From positions 1 through 10,042 of the forward strand of contig CAJBPJ010000032.1 of the NCBI GenBank assembly GCA_903957465.1: a DNA stretch of 10,042 bases, in the 5' to 3' direction. Made by a program: the position numbers and the translations under genes. The DNA comes from an uncultured Opitutia bacterium (GTDB lineage Bacteria > Verrucomicrobiota > Verrucomicrobiia > Opitutales > UBA953). The notes under the pieces were generated by a model. It was not told where the DNA came from. It did not search any database and saw nothing but the letters and a program-made list of their open reading frames with translations. This document shows positions 1 to 5,445 of this stretch, piece after piece. Positions within the stretch are counted from its first letter, which is position 1. Each line of letters begins with the position of its first letter.

Positions 1-70
1 GCTAAAGGGCGCGGACTGTAAATCCGTTCAGCTATGCTGTTCGTGGGTTCAAATCCCACTCCCTCCACCA
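1..70 (+). tRNA. tRNA-Tyr (anticodon GTA), 5' end outside the window
   Basis: This is the 3' part of a tyrosine tRNA. The anticodon stem pairs 11-15 with 23-27, and the seven-base loop carries GTA at 18-20. A long class II variable arm follows (CAGC at 29-32 pairs with GCTG at 36-39), as expected for bacterial tRNA-Tyr. The T arm is GTGGG (43-47) with CCCAC (55-59) around the loop TTCAAAT. The 3' acceptor strand is 60-66, the discriminator is A67, and CCA at 68-70 is encoded in the DNA. The 5' acceptor strand and most of the D arm lie to the left of the window, so acceptor pairing cannot be checked. Confidence 0.95.
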
Positions 71-81
71 CGAACGAAACT

Positions 82-120
82 GTCACCCCTGACGCTTGCG
101 CCAGGGGTGACTTATGTTAT
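82..120 (+). terminator. Hairpin after tRNA-Tyr, probable terminator or processing stem
   Basis: A perfect 10-bp inverted repeat pairs GTCACCCCTG (82-91) with CAGGGGTGAC (102-111) around a 10-base loop. It starts 12 bases after the tRNA CCA end. The following bases are T-rich (TTATGTTAT) but not an unbroken T-run, so this is either a moderate intrinsic terminator or a 3' stem that limits tRNA trailer processing. Being palindromic, it could also act on transcripts from the other strand, but no gene is seen there. Confidence 0.5.
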
Positions 121-123
121 GAT
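96..123 (+). promoter_or_regulatory. Candidate promoter for the FmdB-like/DCC pair
   Basis: TATGAT at 118-123 matches five of six bases of the sigma-70 -10 consensus. TTGCGC at 96-101, in the loop and right arm of the hairpin, is a weak -35 with a 16-base spacer. Transcription would start near 130, at or beside the ATG of the FmdB-like gene, which would make the transcript almost leaderless. This is inferred from sequence match only. Confidence 0.25.
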
Positions 124-129
124 GATTTT

Positions 130-393
130 ATGGCACTTCGCCGCTACAACGTCATCCGCGCAGACGGGTCCGAAGGTGAATTGCTCGAGGTCGAACAACC
201 CGCAGGTGCGCCCGATTTAGCACTACACCCTTTAACCGGCGAAAAACTCCAGCGCATTTTAGACGCTCCAGGCTTAACAGGAAAATGGACCGAGCGAGCG
301 ATGGGTAATGCAGCCAAAGACTCAAAACGGATGAAAGCTGGCGGATTCCGAAAACTCGAACGCGACGGCAATACTTGGCACGACGTTACCTAA
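130..393 (+). CDS. FmdB-like small protein lacking zinc-ribbon cysteines
   Basis: An 87-residue soluble protein. The arrangement resembles FmdB-family putative regulatory proteins: an N-terminal beta segment, a ribbon-like turn, then a C-terminal 'GFRKLERDG' motif at about 72-80 like the end of that family. In FmdB proteins two CxxC pairs bind zinc. Here the second pair appears as HPLTG (residues 33-37) and the first has no cysteine at all; the whole protein is cysteine-free. The open frame extends back into the tRNA, so ATG 130 was chosen as the first start beyond it. There is no Shine-Dalgarno sequence; a TATGAT box seven bases upstream suggests a leaderless message. The next gene starts one base after the stop, so the two are probably cotranscribed. 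The family assignment is by pattern only; the function is unknown. Confidence 0.6.
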   Translation: MALRRYNVIRADGSEGELLEVEQPAGAPDLALHPLTGEKLQRILDAPGLTGKWTERAMGNAAKDSKRMKAGGFRKLERDGNTWHDVT

Positions 394-394
394 G

Positions 395-778
395 ATGCGT
401 GATTCACTCCTCATTGTTTTATACGACCAGCAATGCGGATTGTGCGACCGCAGTGCTGCCTGGCTCGCCCGCCGCAATTCACAGGGTAGACTTTTGTTAG
501 CACCCAACCAAGGCGTGACCGCAACTATTGCGGGCGAACCCGAGGGTGGCGAAAATACCGGATTGGTTGCTTGGCAAGGCTCGCGACGGTTCGTGGGCGC
601 GCCCGCACTTGCCGCCGCCCTGAAAGCACTGGGTGGAATCTGGGGTGTCGCGGGTTGGCTTTTAGACGCACTGCCCTCGCCTTTGGCCAACGGAGCCTAC
701 CGCCTTATCGCCGCCCGGCGCCAACGCATCAGTACAGCCTGTGGTTGGGTTGCCCGATTTAAAGCCGACCTCGACTAA
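395..778 (+). CDS. DCC-family (DUF393) thiol-disulfide oxidoreductase-like protein
   Basis: A 127-residue protein. The N-terminus has the family signature: a hydrophobic beta strand (residues 5-10), then 'YDQQCGLCDRS' with the CxxC pair at C14 and C17, followed by an amphipathic helix. The usual second half is present, with a 'GWLLDALPSPLANGAYRLIA' stretch at about 87-106 and a basic C-terminus. DUF393/DCC proteins have a thioredoxin-like start and are named predicted thiol-disulfide oxidoreductases, but a substrate is not established. No signal peptide is visible, so it should be cytoplasmic. ATG 395 follows the stop of the FmdB-like gene by one base with no clear ribosome binding site, suggesting translational coupling. 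Its stop (776-778) is one base from the stop of the convergent permease gene. Confidence 0.85.
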   Translation: MRDSLLIVLYDQQCGLCDRSAAWLARRNSQGRLLLAPNQGVTATIAGEPEGGENTGLVAWQGSRRFVGAPALAAALKALGGIWGVAGWLLDALPSPLANGAYRLIAARRQRISTACGWVARFKADLD

Positions 779-779
779 C

Positions 780-2744
780 TTAGCGACGGGTATCGCGCGG
801 ATCGAAGGCATCGCGCAAGCCATCACCGACAAAGTTCAGCGCGAGTAAGGTTGCCGCAAAAATCGTCGCAGGGGCGAGTAGCACCCAAGGGCACTCTTCC
901 ATCACATCCGCGCCGTCTTTAATCAACATACCCCACGACGTCATCGGGGCCTGCACGCCGAGACCCAAGAAGGAGACAAACGCTTCGAGCAACATGACGC
1001 CTGGAACCGTTAAGGTTGCATAAATGGCGAGAGTGCCAGCGAGATTCGGCAGATAATGTTTCCAGACAATCCGAGGAGTGCTCGCACCCATTGTCTCTGC
1101 AGCCTGCACAAATGGCATTGCGCGCAAGGTGATGACTTCATTTCGAACCACCCGTGCCATCGTCAGCCACGAGATGCCGCCAACCACAAGGTATAGCAGC
1201 CATAGATCTTGGCCAAAAATAACTGTGCAAAGAATAATGATAAGGGTGAGCGGCAATGTTCCGATAACGTCAACCGCACGCATCATGGCATCGCCAATAC
1301 GTCCGCCTACTTGGGCGGCGACCACGCCGTAGGCTGTTCCAAAAACAAGTGCGATGACTGTGGCAATCAATCCTACCAAAATAGAAACTGCCCCGCCGTG
1401 TAAAATACGTGAGAGTAAATCTCGCCCCAAAATATCTGTACCCAGAAGATGCGCTGAAGATGGACCGACGGGCCCAAGGGCGAGGTCTTGCGCGCGGTAG
1501 TCATAAGGCGCTAACGGACTCGCCAACAAACAAGCTAGGCCGATGAAGATGAGGAAGACGCCAGCAACGACCGCGGCACGGTTGCGCACAAAGCGATCCC
1601 AGCCGCGTGAAAGCGCCCAGCCCACGATAGCCACCAGGAGCAAGAGTAAGGCACCCACGAACCAAGCCGTGGCCGTGCGAACTGCAGACCAAGAAAGCCA
1701 GGGGGCAATTTCTACGCCCTTCAAGGAGTCGCGCAAAGCAACACCGCCTAAATAAATTCCGAGTAAAACTAGTGGCGCGAGTGCCAGACCGAGCAAATAA
1801 CCAATCCCAAGACCAGATTCTGAATCTGCACCAAGTTTGCGACGAGGATTAAGCCAGGCGAGCAAGAGATCGGCCGCAAGGTTAAGGATAAGCAACGAAG
1901 CAGCGTAGAGCACGGTCATGCCAACAATCATGGTGGCGTCGCGATTGGTCACTGAGGCGACGAAGAATCGACCGAGACCAGGTACATCAAACATCGACTC
2001 CACCACAAACGAACCCGAGACCAGGCCGGCGGCGGCGGGCGCAAGGTACGTAACAACAGGCAGGAGCGCATTGCGCAAGGTGTGCACAAACCAAATTCGG
2101 AAAGGGCCCAGACCTTTAGCTCGGGCTGTCCGCACAAAATCAAGGCTACGTACTTCCATCATCGCACCGCGCGTCAGCCGCGCGATAGGAGCGGCAACAA
2201 CTATCGCCAGCGTGAGCGCAGGCAAAACGAGGTGCTCAGGACGACCCCATCCACAGGGAGGCACCCAGCCTAACCAACGTGAAAGAACTAAAGACAATAA
2301 AGGCCCAATAACGAATGATGGCAGGCAGATGCCCACGAGCGAGAGACCCATCGGGATCCGATCCAGCCATGAATTCGGACGGGAGGATGCGAGTACGCCA
2401 ACGGGGATGCCGACAGCGATTGCGAGCGCAAGTGCTGCCAATCCAAGTTGAGCCGAAACAGGCAGGCGCGGCCCCACGAGCTCATTCACTGTCCATCCTT
2501 GATACTTCGTCGAAAGACCTAAGTCGCCCTGTGCGAGGTGCGAGAGGTAGCGGCCGTATTGGACGTAAACGGGCTGATCGAGACCGTAGAACTTTTCGTA
2601 GCGCGCCTTAACGGCTGCCGGCATTGCGCGATCCGTATCAAACGGACTACCTGGAACAATTTTTACTAAAAGAAATGCCGCCGTCACTACGACGAGCAGA
2701 ACTGGAATAATTTCGCCGAGTCGGCGAAGTAAGTAGGAGCCCAT
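780..2744 (-). CDS. Fused DppB-DppC type ABC transporter permease (peptide/nickel family)
   Basis: A 654-residue inner-membrane protein in which both permease subunits of a dipeptide/oligopeptide importer form one chain. Residues 1 to about 303 are DppB/OppB-like: the 'YLLRRLGEIIPVLL' start, 'KFYGLDQPVYVQYGRYL', and an EAA loop near 203-222 that contacts the ATPase. Residues about 385-654 are DppC/OppC-like: 'LLGTDILGRDLLSRIL' near 433-448, an EAA loop near 545-565, and 'SFLGLGVQAP' near 591-600. The linker (about 304-385) contains two further hydrophobic segments, near 311-337 and 357-378. An even number of extra helices would keep the DppC start cytoplasmic. No ATPase or substrate-binding protein gene is in the window, so the substrate is unknown. 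ATG 2744 lies three bases after the lipoprotein stop, so the two genes form an operon; the ribosome site is weak. The 3' end is one base from the convergent DCC gene. Confidence 0.93.
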   Translation of the reverse strand: MGSYLLRRLGEIIPVLLVVVTAAFLLVKIVPGSPFDTDRAMPAAVKARYEKFYGLDQPVYVQYGRYLSHLAQGDLGLSTKYQGWTVNELVGPRLPVSAQLGLAALALAIAVGIPVGVLASSRPNSWLDRIPMGLSLVGICLPSFVIGPLLSLVLSRWLGWVPPCGWGRPEHLVLPALTLAIVVAAPIARLTRGAMMEVRSLDFVRTARAKGLGPFRIWFVHTLRNALLPVVTYLAPAAAGLVSGSFVVESMFDVPGLGRFFVASVTNRDATMIVGMTVLYAASLLILNLAADLLLAWLNPRRKLGADSESGLGIGYLLGLALAPLVLLGIYLGGVALRDSLKGVEIAPWLSWSAVRTATAWFVGALLLLLVAIVGWALSRGWDRFVRNRAAVVAGVFLIFIGLACLLASPLAPYDYRAQDLALGPVGPSSAHLLGTDILGRDLLSRILHGGAVSILVGLIATVIALVFGTAYGVVAAQVGGRIGDAMMRAVDVIGTLPLTLIIILCTVIFGQDLWLLYLVVGGISWLTMARVVRNEVITLRAMPFVQAAETMGASTPRIVWKHYLPNLAGTLAIYATLTVPGVMLLEAFVSFLGLGVQAPMTSWGMLIKDGADVMEECPWVLLAPATIFAATLLALNFVGDGLRDAFDPRDTRR

Positions 2745-2747
2745 TGA

Positions 2748-3008
2748 TTAACGCTCGATTTCTTTAACTCTTCGCTCGAGCTCCTCGGTTGTTGGCGCGG
2801 GCGGGATACCTGTGGCTTGAGGTGTAAAGTCGCGCGTGGCTTTGTTTAAAGCGTCGTACTCATTATCACGCACAGCGCCCGTGTTGCGCATGTGCTCGCG
2901 ACGAAAAGCGCGATCCGACTCCGCCTTGCGCTGAATTTGAGCTTGGCGCTCCTCTTGGCTCATGCAGCCAACGAACATCAGGCCTAAGACAAAAAGGGTG
3001 ATACGCAT
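2748..3008 (-). CDS. Small predicted lipoprotein, function unknown
   Basis: An 86-residue protein with a short type II signal peptide: positive start (R2), hydrophobic core (residues 3-13) and a lipobox-like FVGC ending at C15. Phe at -3 is not the usual Leu. After cleavage by signal peptidase II and lipidation at Cys15, about 71 residues remain. They are very charged (many Arg, Glu and Asp), with helical ends and a proline-containing stretch 'GIPPAPTTEE' near 67-76. I do not recognise a family. The stop is three bases from the start of the fused permease, so the two are probably cotranscribed. It is too small to be the substrate-binding protein of that transporter. A TAGGG seven bases before the ATG is a partial Shine-Dalgarno match. 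Confidence 0.75.
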   Translation of the reverse strand: MRITLFVLGLMFVGCMSQEERQAQIQRKAESDRAFRREHMRNTGAVRDNEYDALNKATRDFTPQATGIPPAPTTEELERRVKEIER

Positions 3009-3109
3009 GGGACAGCCCTACTTAAGGAAAAACCTGCCCCAAAGGGCAACGCAGGAAGTCGCTGGGCTTTTTGCTCCCACCGAGGCCAGAAGCACGATAG
3101 GGCTTAGGT
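3009..3109. promoter_or_regulatory. Divergent intergenic region (lipoprotein-permease versus RluA-like gene)
   Basis: This 101-bp spacer must hold the promoters of two diverging units. On the plus strand, TTGCTC (3071-3076) with a 17-base spacer to ACGATA (3094-3099) is a weak sigma-70 candidate placing the start close to ATG 3110. On the minus strand no convincing promoter is visible; the leader hairpin listed separately lies here. Confidence 0.4.
3028..3050 (-). promoter_or_regulatory. Hairpin plus T-run in the lipoprotein leader, possible attenuator
   Basis: Read on the minus strand, TGCCC (3048-3044) pairs with GGGCA (3039-3035) around a TTTG loop. GG and five T residues (3032-3028) follow, about 20 bases before the lipoprotein ATG. 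An alternative stem, CCTGC (3055-3051) with GCAGG (3037-3033), shares bases with the first, so the two are mutually exclusive, as in attenuators. The stems are only 5 bp and this may be chance. Confidence 0.25.
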
Positions 3110-3943
3110 ATGTCCGGCCTCCCTTCTGCTATTGGCTTTCCTGCTGGCCTCCTTGGCCCTGAAGCCCTCCGGGTCACCGTCCTGACAGGTGGCCTAGGCT
3201 GGATCGCCTTAGACAAGCCAGCAGAGGTGCCGCTCGAAGATCATCCCTGGCAAGAAGGCGCGCCCACCCTGCTGGCCAGCCTGCGCACGCAACTGGCGGC
3301 CAACAAGCCAGAGATGCTCCGCTTAAACTTGGCTGAACCCGCAGTTGTCGTTGGGCCTGAGCCAGAAATATCTGGCATCGCAATTTTGGCTGACCGTGCC
3401 TCACGTCTCGCAGACTGGCGGGAAGCATTAGGCTCTGGCGCACTGACGTTAACCTACGAAATGATTGCGCGCATTGAAGACGCGCCCGAGGAAGGTGGCC
3501 TGTGTGATTTACCATTGCACATGGATGACGTGCGTCAACGAGCGGGCGTTTCTCATAAACGCGGCAAACAAAGCGAGACGCGCTTTGCTCCGGGCGAGGC
3601 ACTTGGCCGATGGCGGCTATGGACAGCAACCTGCACCTTTGCACGTCGTGACCAAATTCAAGTTCATGCCAACGAGTGTGGTATTCGTATTGCGGGAGAA
3701 CTCCGCTATGGTCGCACAGGACGCGTCACCTTGGCCGAGACCGTAGCCAGTGGCCGTTTGAATAAAGGGGGCGACAAACCTCTGCATCGTAGCGTGTTGC
3801 TACGTCTCGCTGTCATTGAAGGGACAGTTGGCGGCGAAGCCTTCCGAATTGAGGCACCGCGCCCGGACGACTTCGCCACAGCCGTTCGTCGTCTCACGCC
3901 ACGCACGGAACACAAAAAAGGCCAGGACGAACCTGGCCCGTAA
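3110..3943 (+). CDS. RluA-family pseudouridine synthase-like protein, catalytic motif degenerate
   Basis: A 277-residue protein with the layout of RluA-type RNA pseudouridine synthases. It has an early 'WIALDKPAEVP' strand (31-41, matching the family 'INKPAG'), a central catalytic-loop region, an 'ARRDQIQVHANECGIRIAG' segment (178-196, matching 'GRTHQIRVHLA..G.PI.GD') followed by 'RYG', and the C-terminal 'PLHRSVLLRLAVIEGTVGGE' and 'IEAPRPDDF' segments. In active members the catalytic Asp lies in HRLDxxTSG. Here the aligned residues 81-89 read VGPEPEISG: Asp is Glu84, and the Arg and His before it are Gly and Val. It is therefore probably inactive as a synthase, perhaps RNA-binding only, or pseudoenzyme decay in progress; the frame is intact. 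ATG 3110 has only a weak AGGG upstream. The last codons contain the rpsT terminator of the opposite strand. Confidence 0.75.
   Translation: MSGLPSAIGFPAGLLGPEALRVTVLTGGLGWIALDKPAEVPLEDHPWQEGAPTLLASLRTQLAANKPEMLRLNLAEPAVVVGPEPEISGIAILADRASRLADWREALGSGALTLTYEMIARIEDAPEEGGLCDLPLHMDDVRQRAGVSHKRGKQSETRFAPGEALGRWRLWTATCTFARRDQIQVHANECGIRIAGELRYGRTGRVTLAETVASGRLNKGGDKPLHRSVLLRLAVIEGTVGGEAFRIEAPRPDDFATAVRRLTPRTEHKKGQDEPGP
3914..3938 (-). terminator. Intrinsic terminator of rpsT and the ileS cluster
   Basis: On the minus strand GGCCAGG (3938-3932) and CCTGGCC (3926-3920) form a perfect 7-bp GC-rich stem with a five-base loop, followed at once by TTTTTT (3919-3914). It lies 26 bases past the rpsT stop. 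It is wholly inside the last codons of the plus-strand RluA-like gene, where it encodes the KKGQDEPGP tail. On the plus strand no T-run follows, so it should work only for the minus strand. Confidence 0.9.
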
Positions 3944-3963
3944 CAAAAGCTTCTCAGCCCTGC

Positions 3964-4203
3964 TTATTTCTTAGCGAGTGCCTTGGCGATCGCTGCCTTG
4001 AGGCGATTCGCTTTGTTGCGATGGATGACGCCCTTCTTGACGGCCTTATCGAGCGTCGAGGCAACGAGTGAACCTTTTTCTTTGGTCGGTGCAGCGTTAA
4101 GTTCTTTAATGACGGATTTCAGACGTGTGCGCACGGTGCGATTGCTCGCGGCGCGCTTAGCGGTCTGCCGAATGCTCTTCTTGTTAGCTTTGATGTTTGC
4201 CAT
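3964..4203 (-). CDS. rpsT: 30S ribosomal protein S20
   Basis: A 79-residue basic protein beginning MANIKANKKSIRQ, the hallmark start of bacterial S20, and continuing with the Ala/Lys/Arg-rich helices of the family ('RLKSVIKELN', 'LDKAVKKGVIHRNKANRLKAAIAKA'). S20 binds the 5' domain of 16S rRNA and helps early 30S assembly. ATG 4203 was chosen because it gives the canonical N-terminus; an in-frame TTG nine bases earlier would add three residues. No Shine-Dalgarno sequence is present: the five bases just before ATG read CCTCC on the coding strand. It is the last gene of the minus-strand cluster, 53 bases after the flavin-reductase-like stop, and is followed by an intrinsic terminator. A separate promoter in that gap is possible, but none is clear. 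Confidence 0.97.
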   Translation of the reverse strand: MANIKANKKSIRQTAKRAASNRTVRTRLKSVIKELNAAPTKEKGSLVASTLDKAVKKGVIHRNKANRLKAAIAKALAKK

Positions 4204-4256
4204 GGAGGACAACAGGGAAGCCGCCGCCTGCCCCTAGAGTCAATGCCGATTTAGAC

Positions 4257-4877
4257 TCAATCGGGAAAGGGTAACTGAAAGCGGTCACGCGTACGGACGT
4301 ACCCATCAGGACTTTCCATGCGTCCAATAGGGGCATGTTCAGCCACTTTAACCCGCCAAGTCCCTGTATCTGCAAGGCCCGCCCGTACGTGGGCGAGGAG
4401 CGCCTCCAAGACGACTAGGCGGTTTTCGCCATAATAACGAATATCCACCACGCGGCATTCGAGCGCCACCGGACAATCTTGAATCCGAGGTGGCCGCACC
4501 CTTTCCGACGCGATCGTAGCCAATCCAACTTTTTCGAGTTCAGAAACCCCTGGGGGTAACGCAGCCGCACAAGCCACCATCCGCTCAGCCATCGCTTCAT
4601 CACAAATGTGAACAACAGCTTCGCCATTCGCTATAAGGTTACGGGCGGTATCCTTCGGCGTACCATCCGCGCGATTGGAAGGCGCTAAAACTACCATGGC
4701 TGGATCGGACCCAATAACGTTAAAAAAGGAAATGGGCGCCGCATTCACGCAGCCTTCGGCATCCATCGTTGTAACTAAAGCAATGGGACGAGGCACAACA
4801 AGTGCCGCCAACAATTTATAGGCACGTGTGCCCGGATTCGCCGTGAGGTCGAAACGGTCAAAAAGCGCCTCGCTCAT
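4257..4877 (-). CDS. Flavin reductase-like FMN-binding split-barrel protein
   Basis: A 206-residue cytoplasmic protein of the flavin reductase-like domain family. The signature 'YKLLAALVVPRPIALVTT' (20-37) is followed by 'NAAPISFFNVIGSDPAMVVL' (45-64), which forms the FMN-binding barrel face, and 'KDTARNLIANGEAVVHI' (75-91), where the phosphate-binding loop lies in relatives. The C-terminus has the usual 'LVVLEALLAHV' strand and 'PIGRMESPDGYVRTRDRF' end. Members use FMN to reduce flavin or other substrates with NAD(P)H; the substrate here cannot be told from sequence. The start ATG overlaps the lspA stop by the ATGA arrangement (4874-4877), so it is translationally coupled to lspA. No functional link with lspA is obvious. 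Confidence 0.9.
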   Translation of the reverse strand: MSEALFDRFDLTANPGTRAYKLLAALVVPRPIALVTTMDAEGCVNAAPISFFNVIGSDPAMVVLAPSNRADGTPKDTARNLIANGEAVVHICDEAMAERMVACAAALPPGVSELEKVGLATIASERVRPPRIQDCPVALECRVVDIRYYGENRLVVLEALLAHVRAGLADTGTWRVKVAEHAPIGRMESPDGYVRTRDRFQLPFPD

Positions 4878-5443
4878 ACTAAGGGATTTCCACCCGACTG
4901 AGACTCAATGCGTCGACGCATCTCTTTTTCCTGCTGCCATAAAAAAATAAAGTAGAGCCCTACCCCGATACAAATACAGGCGTCAGCAATATTGAAGGCC
5001 GGCCAATGGTAGCTGCCAAAAAGCTTAAAGGGTAAGCGGATATCAACGAAGTCGACCACATGTTCGCGCAGCAACCGGTCGAACACATTACCAACTGCAC
5101 CGCCGATAAATAAACCGAAAGCAACTTGGCCCCCTGCGAGCTCTCGAAGAAGTTCGCGGCGCTTCAACCAAATAAATGCGATGACGACTAAGGCTAAACC
5201 AACCAGAAAGATTTGCGTAGCATCGTGTCCGGATCCTGCACCCCAAGCGGCACCCTTATTGCCTACATGCACAAACCGTAGAACGCCGGCGATGATAGAA
5301 ACTTCTTCTCCGCTCCCAGGAATCGCGGGGTCAAAAAAAGCGATGTGCTTTACCACAAAGAATTTGGTGATCTGGTCCGCAATCAAGGCGACCAGCATGA
5401 CGACCCAAAAGGTCGCGTAAGGACGGTAACGGGTCATCTCCAA
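4874..5443 (-). CDS. lspA: Lipoprotein signal peptidase (signal peptidase II)
   Basis: A 189-residue inner-membrane aspartyl protease that removes the signal peptide from prolipoproteins after diacylglyceryl transfer. Four hydrophobic segments lie near 11-31, 75-93, 103-121 and 150-170. The conserved motifs are all present: 'ADQITKFFV' (22-30), 'GNKGAAWGA' (61-69), 'GGAVGNVFDR' (114-123) with catalytic D122, and 'FNIADACICIG' (150-160) with catalytic D154. The length is slightly above the common 160-170 because of an extra periplasmic stretch near 36-50. Two starts are possible: TTG 5443, with GAAGAG eight bases upstream, or ATG 5437, with GGAG directly abutting it. The spacing favours TTG. 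The start is two bases past the stop of the DksA-like gene; the 3' end overlaps the next gene. Gene order ileS-lspA is widespread in bacteria. Confidence 0.97.
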   Translation of the reverse strand: MEMTRYRPYATFWVVMLVALIADQITKFFVVKHIAFFDPAIPGSGEEVSIIAGVLRFVHVGNKGAAWGAGSGHDATQIFLVGLALVVIAFIWLKRRELLRELAGGQVAFGLFIGGAVGNVFDRLLREHVVDFVDIRLPFKLFGSYHWPAFNIADACICIGVGLYFIFLWQQEKEMRRRIESQSGGNPLV

Positions 5444-5445
5444 GC

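Noticed and set aside
43..70. tRNA 3' end as an integration (att) site
   Set aside because: I saw no direct repeat of this segment later in the window and no integrase or phage gene.
34..129. N-terminal extension of the FmdB-like gene into tRNA-Tyr
   Set aside because: It would translate the tRNA and the hairpin; ATG 130 gives the family-like N-terminus.
322..690. 122-residue minus-strand frame across the FmdB-like and DCC genes
   Set aside because: It spans two real genes antisense and shows no coherent protein pattern.
1918..2451. 177-residue plus-strand frame opposite the permease
   Set aside because: Arg/Thr/Pro-rich translation, antisense to well-conserved permease sequence.
3174..3644. 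156-residue minus-strand frame opposite the RluA-like gene
   Set aside because: No recognisable domain; the plus strand shows clear RluA-family segments before and after the catalytic loop.
4237..4258. GAGTC/GACTC repeat between the flavin-reductase-like gene and rpsT
   Set aside because: Only 5 bp with a 12-base loop and no T-run; too weak for a terminator or operator.
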